A stretch of 64,000 nt of DNA from SCN-70-22 sp046327755 (GCA_046327755.1 JAXLXW010000001.1:868001-932000); one strand, 5' to 3'. Shown: positions 46,755-55,717, numbered from the stretch's first letter. Made by a program: numbers and translations. The notes: generated by a model not told the origin, from the sequence alone.

Positions 46755-48791
46755 GTGACCGGAGTCCCCGAGTTGGCGAGCCCCACGTCGCCCGCTATCC
46801 CCGCCGCCGACCCCATGGTCGGCCCCTCGTCCGCCGTGCGCACGCGCCTCGCGCGCTTCGACCTGGCCAGCTTCACCGTCGCCATCCTCCTGGCGGTGGC
46901 GCTGGTGACGCGCCTGGCCCTCCTGGCCTACGACTGGCGCGCCCTCGACGCGTCGTTCGCGCAGATCGGGAAGGCGCTCCTCGTGGGGGAGGTCTTCGAC
47001 GTCCTTGCGTCGCTCTGGATCGTCGCCCCGCTCGTCCTGGCCATCGCCCTCCTCCCCGACCGCTGGTTCACCTGGCGCTTCACGCGCGGGTGGGTGCGCT
47101 TCTGGCTCTTCTTCCTCTTCGCCCTCTCGGCCTTCGTCATTGCCGCCGAGGTGCTGTTCTTCGACGAGTTCAACGGGCGCTTCAACTTCGTCGCCGTCGA
47201 CTACCTCATCTTCCCCACCGAGGTCGTCACCAACCTGTGGGAGAGCTATCCGCTCCCGGCCATCCTGCTCGGCGTCGCCGCAGTCGGCTTCCTGGCGGTG
47301 TGGCTGGCGCGGCGCCGGACCACGGCGGCGCTCGCCACCGAGACGCCGGGGCGCACGCGCCTGACCGTGCTGGCGACGTTCGCCGCGGCGTTAGGCGCGC
47401 TGACCTTCGGCGTGACGCCGGAGATGGGAAAGGTCAGCGACGACCGGGCGCTCAACGAGATCGCGCTCAACGGCTACTACACCTTCTGGATGGCGTTCAT
47501 GGGGCAGGACGCGCCGTACGAAGGGTTGTACGCCACGCGTCCGGCCGCCGAGGAAGCGGCGCGCATCAAGGCACTCGTCGTCGACGACACGCTCACCGAC
47601 CCGGCATCGCGCGCCGCATGGAACGCCGCACGCCCCACCGAACGGCGCGTCCTGGGGCCCGGCCCCGAGGCAAAGCGCAACGTCATCGTCGTCCTCGAGG
47701 AGTCGCTGGGGTCGATCTTCCTGGCCTCGCTGCACCCGCGCGGCGACACCGTCCTCACCCCGCGCTTCGATTCCCTCATCGCCGAGGGGACCGTGCTGGC
47801 CAACGCGTACAGCACGGGGAACCGGACCATCCGCGCGCTGGAGGCGACAACGTCGTCGCTCCCCCCGCTCCCCGGGATCTCCGTCGTCAGGCGCCCGGCG
47901 TCGCAGGACCTCTTCACCCTTCCCAACGTCCTGCGCGAGCACGGCTACACCACGTCGTTCATCTACGGCGGGCGCGCGCTGTTCGACGGGATGGGGGGAT
48001 ACATGCGCAACAACGGGATGGAGCTCATCGTCGAGCAGAAGGACTATCCCAAGGACGCCTTCACCACCGCGTGGGGGGTGGCCGACGAGTACATCTTCGA
48101 CAAGGCGCTCTCGACCTACGACTCGTTGCACGTGGCGGGGAAGCCCTTCTACTCGCTGGTGCTGTCGGTCTCCAACCACAAGCCGTACTCGTATCCGGCG
48201 GGGCGCATCGCCGCCGATCCCAACGCCCGCAAGCGCACGCACGCCGTGATGTACGCCGACTGGGCGCTGGGGCGCTTCATGCGGATGGCGAAGACGCACC
48301 CCTGGTTCGACAACACGCTGTTTGTCCTGATGGGAGACCACGGGGCGCGCGTGTACGGGGCGTCGGAGATCCCGCTCCCCAGCTACGAAGTCCCGATCCT
48401 GTTCTACGCGCCCGGCTTCATCCCCGCGGGACAGCGCATCAACACGCTCGCGTCGACGATGGATCTCCCGGCGACGATCATGGCGCGCCTGGGGGTGTCG
48501 TACGACTCCAAGTGGTTCGGGCAGGACGTCTTCAGCGTCACCCCCGACCGCGGGCGCGCCCTGATGACGCACAACTCCAACATCGCGCTCATGCGCGGCG
48601 AGAAGGTCGCGGTGCTGGGGCTCAAGGGGGCGACGACGGTGTACGCCTACGACAGGGCGGCCAAGCGGCTGCGCGAGGTCGCCTCCCCCGACTCCGCGGA
48701 GCGCCAGCTCGTCGAGGACGCGATTGCATACTTCCACACGGCCGACCGGCTGTACCGAAGCGGGGCGTACAAGATCTCGGCGAGGAAGTAG
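46755..48791 (+). CDS. LTA synthase-like / phosphoglycerol transferase-type membrane sulfatase-fold protein
   Basis: 678 residues. Five N-terminal helices (e.g. FTVAILLAVALVTRLALLAYDW, LWIVAPLVLAIALLP, FWLFFLFALSAFVIAAEVLFF) precede an extracytoplasmic alkaline-phosphatase-fold domain. Landmarks: VIVVLEESLGSIF (metal), STGNRTIRALEATTSSLPPLPG (Thr nucleophile region), SVSNHKPYSYP and LMGDHGARVYG. In diderms such proteins transfer phosphoglycerol or phosphoethanolamine to envelope glycans. GTG 46755 is the outermost start; ATG 46815 is an alternative. It separates the cytochrome operon from the flavoprotein and may be unrelated to them. Confidence 0.85.
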   Translation: MTGVPELASPTSPAIPAADPMVGPSSAVRTRLARFDLASFTVAILLAVALVTRLALLAYDWRALDASFAQIGKALLVGEVFDVLASLWIVAPLVLAIALLPDRWFTWRFTRGWVRFWLFFLFALSAFVIAAEVLFFDEFNGRFNFVAVDYLIFPTEVVTNLWESYPLPAILLGVAAVGFLAVWLARRRTTAALATETPGRTRLTVLATFAAALGALTFGVTPEMGKVSDDRALNEIALNGYYTFWMAFMGQDAPYEGLYATRPAAEEAARIKALVVDDTLTDPASRAAWNAARPTERRVLGPGPEAKRNVIVVLEESLGSIFLASLHPRGDTVLTPRFDSLIAEGTVLANAYSTGNRTIRALEATTSSLPPLPGISVVRRPASQDLFTLPNVLREHGYTTSFIYGGRALFDGMGGYMRNNGMELIVEQKDYPKDAFTTAWGVADEYIFDKALSTYDSLHVAGKPFYSLVLSVSNHKPYSYPAGRIAADPNARKRTHAVMYADWALGRFMRMAKTHPWFDNTLFVLMGDHGARVYGASEIPLPSYEVPILFYAPGFIPAGQRINTLASTMDLPATIMARLGVSYDSKWFGQDVFSVTPDRGRALMTHNSNIALMRGEKVAVLGLKGATTVYAYDRAAKRLREVASPDSAERQLVEDAIAYFHTADRLYRSGAYKISARK

Positions 48792-48959
48792 GGGGAGCGC
48801 GCCGCCGCGCGTGACCTAGCGCAACGCGCGCGCGTCGAACTCGCACTATCTGTTGTGGCCGAGTTTGCCACTCGGCGCGTGCGCCCGCTTCATCGTGGGT
48901 TCACACGCAGATCACAATTGCGCGCCCGCGCGCGCGCCGCTTCTTCCGCGCTTGCCGTC

Positions 48960-50270
48960 ATGACCACCCTCATCATCGTCGTTCTCGGACTCATCACTGT
49001 CGTCGCCGTCGCCCAGCAGTTCCGGTCGCGGCAGGCGCACGAGCGCGAGATGACGCAGGTGCTGAAGGAGAACACCGAGGCCGGGGTCAACGAGCCGCCC
49101 ACGCTGCACCCGGTGATCGACGAGAACCTGTGCATCGGGTGCGGGTCGTGCGTGGAGGCGTGTCCCGAGCAGCCGCTGCACTCCCCGCTTGGGCTGGTGG
49201 ACGGGAAGGCCGTCCTGGTCGATGCCGCCAGCTGCATCGGCCACGGGGCGTGCAAGGTGGCGTGCCCCATGAACGCCATCGAGCTCGTCTTCGGGACCGA
49301 GAAGCGCGGCGTCGACATCCCCAACGTGAGCCCGGCGTTCGAGACCAACGTCCCCGGGATGTTCATCGCCGGCGAGCTGGGGGGGATGGGGCTCATCGCC
49401 AACGCCATCGACCAGGGGAAGGCGGCGATCGGGTCGATCCGCAAGCTGTCGGGGCTGGGGCGCGGCGACCGGCTCGACGTCCTCATCGTGGGGGCCGGCC
49501 CGGCCGGCTTTGCCGCATCGCTCACCGCGATGGAGGCCAAGCTCCGCTTCCGCACCATCGAGCAGGGGACGTTAGGCGGGACGGTCTTCCAGTTCCCGCG
49601 CGGCAAGATCGTGATGACGCGCCCCGTCGAGCTGCCGCTCGTCGGCAAGGTAAAGATCGCCGAGACCAGCAAGGAGAAGCTCCTCGAGTTCTGGCAGAAG
49701 GTGGAGCGCGACACCAAGGTCCCCATCCACTACAACGAGCGCCTGGAGATGGTGACCCCCGAGGGGGACGGCTTCGTGGTGAAGACCACCGTGGGCGAAT
49801 ATCGCACCCGCGCCATCCTCCTCTGCCTCGGCCGCACCGGGACACCACGAAAGCTCGGCGTGAAGGGGGAGGATCATCCCAAGGTCGTCTATCGCCTGAT
49901 CGATCCCGAGGAATACAAGGGGAAGCACGTGCTGGTGGTGGGGGGCGGCGACAGCGCGCTCGAGGCGGCGCACTCCATCGCCGAGGTGCCGGGGACGCGC
50001 GTGACGTTGTCGTACCGCGACAAGGCGTTCACGCGGGCCAAGGAGAAGAACCGGCGAAAGGTCGACGAATTGCAGGCGGCGGGGAAGCTTCACGTGATGT
50101 ACAGCTCGAAGGTGAAGGCCGTGTACGCGCCGCACGTCGAGATCGAGTACGAGGGGGAGGTGGTGAGCTTGCCAAACCAGGCGGTGATTGTGTGTGCGGG
50201 CGGGATCTTGCCGACGCCGTTCCTGAAGGAGATCGGGATCGCGGTGGAGACGAAGTACGGGACGCGGTGA
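48960..50270 (+). CDS. Membrane-anchored Fe-S/FAD NAD(P)-binding oxidoreductase
   Basis: 436 residues from ATG 48960, chosen because it opens on a transmembrane anchor (TTLIIVVLGLITVVAVAQQF). Then a two-cluster ferredoxin domain: CIGCGSCVEACP is canonical, while the second, CIGHGACKVACP, has His in place of the second Cys. The rest is thioredoxin-reductase-like: FAD motif LIVGAGPAGFAASL, NAD(P) motif VLVVGGGDSALEAAHS and a closing VIVCAGGILPTPFLKEIG. Likely passes electrons between NAD(P)H and a membrane or heme partner. Proximity to the b-cytochrome and multiheme operon suggests that partner. Ends 30 bp before a repeat arm. Confidence 0.85.
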   Translation: MTTLIIVVLGLITVVAVAQQFRSRQAHEREMTQVLKENTEAGVNEPPTLHPVIDENLCIGCGSCVEACPEQPLHSPLGLVDGKAVLVDAASCIGHGACKVACPMNAIELVFGTEKRGVDIPNVSPAFETNVPGMFIAGELGGMGLIANAIDQGKAAIGSIRKLSGLGRGDRLDVLIVGAGPAGFAASLTAMEAKLRFRTIEQGTLGGTVFQFPRGKIVMTRPVELPLVGKVKIAETSKEKLLEFWQKVERDTKVPIHYNERLEMVTPEGDGFVVKTTVGEYRTRAILLCLGRTGTPRKLGVKGEDHPKVVYRLIDPEEYKGKHVLVVGGGDSALEAAHSIAEVPGTRVTLSYRDKAFTRAKEKNRRKVDELQAAGKLHVMYSSKVKAVYAPHVEIEYEGEVVSLPNQAVIVCAGGILPTPFLKEIGIAVETKYGTR

Positions 50271-50298
50271 GTGCTTGCGAGGTTGGAAAGTTCGTCTC

Positions 50299-50330
50299 AC
50301 ACGAAGACACGAAGACACGAAGGTGCGAAG
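50299..50330. repeat. Single arm of ACACGAAG-type repeat 3' of the flavoprotein gene
   Basis: Three to four ~9-10-nt units (ACACGAAG) begin 29 bp after the stop at 50270. No complementary arm is seen. Confidence 0.65.
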
Positions 50331-50446
50331 GGGGATGGTGAGGGGGGCGAGCGGGGGTGGAGGGTGACGCGCAGGGAGGCGACCGGGGCGGTTCCGGCGG
50401 GGAGGGGACGAATTTTGACTTCGAAGGCGGCCGTGTAGCTCGGAGA

Positions 50447-51234
50447 GGCGCCGATGTCGGCCGGACAGGCGCTGATGTCGCGCGCCCAGGCGCTGATGTC
50501 GTCCGGCAAGACGACGAAGTCGCGCGGCCAGGGGCCGATGTCGGCCGGCAAGACGCCGATGTCGCGCGGCCAGGCGCCGATGTCCTCCCGCCAGACGCCG
50601 ATGTCGCGCGAACAGGCGCCGATGTCGTCCGGTCAGACGACGATGTCCCGCCGCCAGGCGCCGATGTCGTCCCGCCAGACGACGATGTCGCGCGGCCAGA
50701 GGCCGATGTCGTCCGGCAAGACGACGATGTCCCGCGAACAGACGACCGTGTCGCCACGCCAGAGGACGGCGTCACGCGGACAGACAACCGCGTCGCCACG
50801 CCAGAGGACGGCGTCACGCGGACAGGCGCCGATGTCGTCCGGCCATATGACACTGTCGCGCGGCCAGACGCCGATGTCGTCCGGCAAGACGACGGAGTCC
50901 CGCGGCAAGAGGACGGGGTCCCGCGAGCAGACGACGGTGCGGCCGGGCCAGAGGACGGTGTCGCCCGGACAGGCGACGATGTCGCGCGGACAGACGACCG
51001 CGCCGCCCGGCCAGGGAACGATGTCGCCCGGCCAGGGGACGATGTCGCGCGGCCAGGCGACGATGACGCGCGGACAGAGGCTCGCGCCGCCCGGCCAGAA
51101 GACGATGTCGCGCGGACAGAGGCTCGCGCCGCCCGGTCAGAAGACGATGTCGCCGGGCCAGACTACCGTCTCGCCCGGACAGACGAGCGTCTCGCCCGGA
51201 CGGACGACCGTGTCGAGCGGGCGGACGACCAGCG
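50447..51234. repeat. 21-bp tandem repeat array (~37 copies)
   Basis: Consensus GACGACGATGTCGCGCGGCCA with substitutions but constant 21-bp length, so no frame is ever shifted. Because 21 is a multiple of 3, all frames give heptapeptide repeats: plus-strand MSRGQTP (open 50454-51302, all codons GC-ending) and GADVARP (open 50357-51316), minus-strand WPRDIVV (interrupted). The best candidate gene is 50454-51302, but codon use does not clearly separate the frames and no signal or family is seen. It may be noncoding. It ends ~190 bp before intI. Confidence 0.85.
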
Positions 51235-51427
51235 CATTCGTGAAGGCAAGGGCGACGCATGCCGGCGGGCGACTCGCGCGTGCAATCCGCGCCCGGCACT
51301 GAGGGGGCGGCCGTAGCGGTGGGATGGGAACGGGATCGCTCTATCCGCAGTGAAATGATGAGGAAGTGCGAGCGTCGACGAGGATCATTGGGGAAACGGC
51401 GTACTCCACCCGATCGCCCCGACTCAC

Positions 51428-52585
51428 GTGTCACGACTTCTCGACGATCTCCGCACCGCGGTGCGCGTGCGAAACTACAGCAAGCGCACGCAGAAGGCGT
51501 ATGTCGGATGGGTGCGGCGCTTCGTGCGGTACTGCGGCATGCGGCATCCGCGCGAGTTGGGGAAGCCGGACATCGAGCGCTTCATCGAGCATCTCGCGAC
51601 CGAGCGCGACGTCGCGGCGTCGACGCAGAACCAGGCGATCGCGGCGCTGCTCTTCCTGTACCGGCACGTGCTGGGCGTCGAGATCGAGTCCGACGTCTCC
51701 GTCATTCGCGCCAAGCGCCGCAAGCGCATCCCCACCGTCCTCGGCCCGGACGAGGTGGCGCGCATCCTGGCGCGCCTCGATGGCGACCTGCAGCTGATCG
51801 TGATGCTGCTGTATGGCTCCGGGTTGCGCCTCAACGAAGCGCTGCAGCTGCGGATCAAGGATGTCGACCTCGCGCGTCGCATCGTGACCGTGCGCGACGG
51901 CAAGGGGGGGAAGGACCGGCGCACCGTCTTTCCCGAGCAAGCGATGCTCCTGATGAGCGACCGCCTGCATCGGTCGCGGCGCGTCCAGGAGACCGACGTG
52001 GCGCGCGGCGGCGGGTTCAACGCCCTTCCCCACGCGTTTGGGGAGAAGAGCCCATCCGCGCGCCGCGACTGGCGGTGGGCGTGGGTCTTTCCCGCGGCGC
52101 GTCAGTATCGCGACCGCGAGAGCGGGCAGATGATGCGCTACCACGTGTACGAGACCACCGTGCAACGCGCGATCACCAACGCTTCCAACCTGGCCGAGAT
52201 CCCCAAGCGCGTCACGGCGCACACCTTCCGCCATTCGTTTGCCACGCAGCTGCTGCGCGCCGGGTACGACATCCGCACCGTGCAGTCGCTGCTGGGGCAC
52301 CGCGACGTCTCGACCACGATGCTGTACCTGCACGTGTTGGAGAGCGGGACCGGCGTGCGGAGCCCGCTCGACGCGCTGGACGTACTCGTGGCGGCTGCCG
52401 GTGGGCCTGTGCGTGCGTCTGGGCCTGGTCCTGCGCCTGGATCTGCCCCTCGATCCGCGCCATCGCCGATCAGCGTCGACGTCGCCCTCCCCTCCCCGGT
52501 TCCACCGGCACCGGTCCTGTCCGCCGAGACTGGGACGGCGACGCCGTTCACACGGCCGCACGTTCCGCGTAACCTGCGCCGCTGA
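51428..52585 (+). CDS. intI: Integron integrase IntI (tyrosine recombinase)
   Basis: 385 residues, GTG start. Catalytic set is complete: Arg134 (GSGLRLNEAL), Lys159/162 hairpin, His265-x-x-Arg268 (HTFRHSF), His291 (LLGHRDVSTT) and Tyr300 (TTMLYLHV). Between ~205 and 235 it has the extra segment unique to integron integrases (DWRWAWVFPA), followed by HVYETTVQRAI and RAGYDIRTVQSLLGH, which closely match IntI proteins and not XerC/D. A ~65-residue Pro/Ala-rich C-terminal extension after GVRSPLDALD is unusual. It catalyses attI x attC recombination. No LexA box was recognised upstream. Confidence 0.95.
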   Translation: MSRLLDDLRTAVRVRNYSKRTQKAYVGWVRRFVRYCGMRHPRELGKPDIERFIEHLATERDVAASTQNQAIAALLFLYRHVLGVEIESDVSVIRAKRRKRIPTVLGPDEVARILARLDGDLQLIVMLLYGSGLRLNEALQLRIKDVDLARRIVTVRDGKGGKDRRTVFPEQAMLLMSDRLHRSRRVQETDVARGGGFNALPHAFGEKSPSARRDWRWAWVFPAARQYRDRESGQMMRYHVYETTVQRAITNASNLAEIPKRVTAHTFRHSFATQLLRAGYDIRTVQSLLGHRDVSTTMLYLHVLESGTGVRSPLDALDVLVAAAGGPVRASGPGPAPGSAPRSAPSPISVDVALPSPVPPAPVLSAETGTATPFTRPHVPRNLRR

Positions 52586-53120
52586 CGGCGCGGTTCGCCG
52601 AGTGGAGCTATCCGGGGCTACTCAGTGGGAGATCGTTTGTGCCGAGGCGAACGTTCGGCTCGAAGCGGGGGTGTGGTGGGGGGTTGCCGCGCTGTGGCTG
52701 TCGGGTGCTGTCGGCGTTATCCTGAGCTAGGTCGCCGAGGCTAGCCTGTGTTGGCGAGAGGGCTGGGGATTCGGTGGACTGGTGAAGTACAGTTGGTCGG
52801 TCGGCGCCACCTACCGGGCGACAGCGACACGCGATGACCACGGCGCACCCTAGGTCGAGTGAGTCGGCGAGGAGGCGTGATGATGATGGGTTGGGAGGGG
52901 GCGTTCACGCGGGTGCCGACGGGCGAGGCGGGCGGGCCAGTCTGGCGACCGGCGCGTCGACCGGTGCGCGACGCCACCTGGCACCGCTGCAGGAATGACG
53001 CGCGAGCTTCCCGCGCCCAAGGGCCCGGGCGCGCGAGCGGCCGCGCCCGCGTCGCGATCGGCGCCACGCGACCATCGGGGGCCCGGAGCCGGCGCGGTGG
53101 GGTTCGGCAGTGCGTCCCCC
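52586..53120 (+). other. intI-proximal region, expected attI; no supported gene
   Basis: 535 bp 3' of intI with no convincing ORF on either strand. attI should lie here if the array is organised as a reverse integron. I cannot place its core: GTTATCC near 52716 and GTTGGCG near 52751 are only weak GTTRRRY matches. 52811-53120 is a diverged copy of 53605-53960. Confidence 0.4.
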
Positions 53121-53205
53121 GTCCAACACGGTTGGAGCAGTCGGCCGTGAGAAATGGCTCGCCGCTTGATTTCATCCGGCCGCAGCTCAACCTTGGCCGT
53201 TGGGC
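53121..53205 (+). other. attC site 1
   Basis: R'' GTCCAAC (53121-53127) and R' GTTGGGC (53199-53205) both match consensus. Internal arms (GGTTGGAGCAG...CGGCCG and CGGCCGCAGCTCAACC) are imperfectly complementary, as attC bottom-strand folding requires. Confidence 0.75.
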
Positions 53206-53956
53206 GACCACTGGGCTTGAACTCGACCACTGCGCATTGTGACGGCGTCAGGTGATGGACGGGTTGGGAGCTTCCAGAGATGGCGGCCGCGATCGCCAAG
53301 CTGCGACGCGAAGTTGCCACACCGCGCTTGCCCTGACCGCGAGATTCCCGCGCGCATGGCGGCGTTGACGCAGCGGCGGCAGCGAGACGACGCGCGCCTT
53401 GCCGCTGCTGTTCGGAATCCAGCCAACGCCGCGTTGAAGTTGCGGAGCGTGGACGCTTCCGCGAGCACTCCGGCGCGCGTGCGCCATCGCGCACACGTTG
53501 ACAATCGGGCGCTCAACTGTACGGAGCGGTGGGGGTGCGTCTCGATCGGTGGCAGCGGTCACTCGCTCCCTACCGGATGCACGCCAGACTCCACGGGTCA
53601 TCCGCTACCTACGCGGGCGACAGCGACTTCGGCGACGACCACGGCGCACCGCTAGGTCCGATGTGAGTACGGCGAGGATGGTGATGCGCGCCCAACCTGG
53701 GAACAAGGGGCTTGTCCAGGAGTGCCGGCGTGCGATGCGGGCGGCCTGTGAATTGCGACCGGCGCGACGCCGAAGTGCGCGACGCCACCAGGCGCCGCCG
53801 CGGCAACCTCACGTATCTGACGCACAGCGCCCTTCGGCGTGTCGCCCGCGCAGCGCTGGGGCGCGCATCGCCGCGCTCCGGTCGAGAGTCGGCTTCAACG
53901 CTATCAGCGCCGGTCGGCCGGCGAGCCGGCGATCGGTGGGGAGCAGTTTGGCGCCC
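53206..53956 (+). other. Degenerate cassette-like interval, no supported gene
   Basis: No reading frame in these 750 bp looks coding. 53605-53803 repeats 52811-52992 imperfectly. The 20-mer CGGCAACCTCACGTATCTGA at ~53801 recurs at ~54561 inside the next cassette's broken gene, and matches continue patchily, so this appears to be a decayed, recombined cassette. Confidence 0.5.
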
Positions 53957-54072
53957 GTGGTTTCAGCGGCTTGGAGCAGTCGACCGATGACGGGCGCGAC
54001 GCCACGCTTCGCCTGCTCTGATTTGCATCCGGGCCGCGAGCTCAACCTTGGCGTTGCTGCATGCGGTTAGGC
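53957..54072 (+). other. attC site 2 (degenerate)
   Basis: Right half resembles attC 1 (TTGGAGCAGTCGACCG ... GGCCGCGAGCTCAACCTTGG) and ends in R' GTTAGGC at 54066-54072, with a GTTGCTG alternative at ~54053. The 5' RYYYAAC core is lost. Confidence 0.5.
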
Positions 54073-54094
54073 TCATCCCGAACGATGTTGAGAA

Positions 54095-54868
54095 ATGAGA
54101 CTCAGCCGCCTTCTACTCGTACTGATAGGGACGCTGGCGGGTGCGTGCACACCGCCCGGCACGAGCATGCGTCAGCTCGCTCCCGTGACCGGATGCATCG
54201 ACCATCACTCTCGTGCAGCTCCTGCAGGGCGATGGACACGACGCGGCGAGTTCAGCCACCGGGCGTCCGCCCGTGTTACGGCGATCGTCCCCGGCGATAG
54301 CGCGCTCGGCGCGTCACGATGTTCGAGTACGACGAGATGTTCGTCTTGCAGATTCAGCTATACAACGCACAGCTCTCGCGCGTTCAACATGGACCTTCAA
54401 AGAGCTGATCCTCATGGATGGCTCGCGCGTCGCGTTCATGCGCCTTCAGACTCATCGAAGCGTCCAATCTGTTCGCCGGGCGTGTAGTTGGGATTCCTAG
54501 ATACGAACCGAAGTACAGCTATGAGTTCACTGCCACCACCTACGGGACGCTACAGACGAACGGCAACCTCACGTATCTGAACGCACGCGCAGGGCGAGAT
54601 TCGGCGTGTCGAAGATCCCTACGATGCGCTGGGATATAGCATTGGTGCCGCGATCGCCGCGAACCGGAACAAGAAGTACCTCCTAGAGTATGGCTGACCA
54701 TCTATCAGCTCGGCCTCGGTGAATCCTCTACTGTGGCCGCCAAGACGGGGGTATCGGTGCCGTCTATTGGCTTCGGCGTGAGCCTTTTGCGCCGCTTGGC
54801 CGTTGATCCTGAGATTCGGCGGCTCTGGTTACGAGGTGCGCTTCAACCGATGACGCTTCGGCGACGCC
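54095..54868 (+). pseudogene. Frameshifted lipoprotein cassette gene
   Basis: Opens with a good lipoprotein signal (LLLVLIGTLAGAC, ATG 54095). Coding potential then jumps frames: VQLLQGDGHDA near 54213, TWTFKELILMDGSRVAFMRLQ, GIPRYEPKYSYEFTATTYGTLQTNGNLTYLNA near 54500-54590, RRVEDPYDALGYSIGAAIAANRNKKYLLEYG to ~54694, and possibly TIYQLGLGESSTVAAKTG beyond. At least three indels would be needed to restore one frame. Either a decayed cassette or assembly indels. Confidence 0.55.
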
Positions 54869-54974
54869 GCATAACACACGCTGCAGCAGACAGCGGATCT
54901 GGGACCGATTCTGCGGCGCGGCTGGCGCACTCTGTTGCCTTTCGCTGCTGCTGCAGCTGATGCCGGAGTTAACC
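54869..54974 (+). other. attC site 3
   Basis: GCATAAC (54869-54875) and GTTAACC (54968-54974), each one base off consensus. Arms CGCTGCAGCAGACAGCGG and CGCTGCTGCTGCAGCTGA are complementary. Confidence 0.65.
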
Positions 54975-55010
54975 CTCAGCGCGACCTGAGGGGTCGCATG
55001 CCTTGCGCCT

Positions 55011-55029
55011 GTATATGACTGCCATATAC
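55011..55029 (+). promoter_or_regulatory. Palindromic operator candidate for brnTA
   Basis: Perfect 7-bp inverted repeat GTATATG-N5-CATATAC lies 13 bp before the proposed brnT GTG (55042). BrnA antitoxins autorepress by binding inverted repeats in this position, so it is a likely operator. Confidence 0.5.
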
Positions 55030-55041
55030 ACTTCTGCATGC

Positions 55042-55393
55042 GTGATCCGCTTGCGCGTCCTGGCGCTCGCGACCGGATTCCAGTGGGACGCCGGCAACGA
55101 CACCAAGAATTGCACGAAGCACTCGGTCACATCCGCCGAGTGTGAGGAACTGTTCTTCCACCAACCCCTCGTCGTGCAGGTCGACGCACACTCGCGGGAA
55201 GCGCGCTACGCCGTCTTGGGCCAGACGGCCGCCGGGCGTCGCCTCTTCCTCGTGTTCACGCTTCGTGGAAGTGCTCGGACCGTGGACACCGATATCTGCC
55301 CGGCCGATGAGCCGGCGCGAACTGCGGCATCGATGCTATCGCCGTGCCGAAGACGAAGGCCAAGAAGACGATCAAGCCAGTGCCGACGCATAG
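55042..55393 (+). pseudogene. brnT: BrnT-family toxin, frameshifted
   Basis: The N-terminal frame reads GFQWDAGNDTKNCTKHSV, AEECEELFF-like, EARYAVLGQTAAGRRLFLVFTLRG, matching the BrnT ribonuclease toxin fold (WD..K..KN..KH, RY.ALG.T..GR.L.VVFT.RG). The C-terminal ISARPMSRRELRHR is in the next frame, so one indel lies between ~55265 and 55300. BrnT cleaves RNA and is neutralised by BrnA. Toxin-antitoxin cassettes stabilise long arrays. Confidence 0.7.
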
Positions 55394-55700
55394 GTCCGAG
55401 GCGGCCGAACGGGCCTTTTGGGACGCCGCTGATTCCGCTCGACTACCTCGACTGGTCGCAGGCGCAGCGCGTCCGGATCCCGGCGCTCAAGCCGTCCACC
55501 ACGACGATCTCGCTCCGGTTGCCGGACGGCATGTTGGATGCGCTCAAGGTGCTCGCGAACGAACGCGATGTGCCCTACCAGAGCCTCCTCAAAGTCTTTC
55601 TCGCCGAGCGCCTCGCCGCCGAACGTGGGCGAAAGCGATTCGCGCGAGCTGAGGGGTCCATCGCCTGCAGCAGTCAGCCGCGTGGCGGTCGCGCGCTGCG
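55344..55700 (+). pseudogene. brnA: BrnA-family antitoxin, frameshifted
   Basis: Starts at GTG 55344 inside the toxin end. First frame reads THRSEAAERAFWDAADS; after a 1-nt shift near 55430 it reads DYLDWSQAQRVRIPALKPSTTTISLRLPDGMLDALKVLANERDVPYQSLLKVFLAERL, the ribbon-helix-helix BrnA/CopG-type antitoxin. Its 3' end is joined at 55718 to a piece of another cassette. Confidence 0.7.
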
Positions 55701-55717
55701 CGCGCTCGATTTCCTGC

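Noticed and set aside
50447..51234. CRISPR array
   Set aside because: Units are 21 bp and contiguous, without unique spacers; no cas genes are near.
53239..53655. 138-codon plus-strand ORF in the degenerate cassette interval
   Set aside because: It crosses repeated, decayed sequence, has no signal, domain or ribosome site, and composition does not favour its frame.
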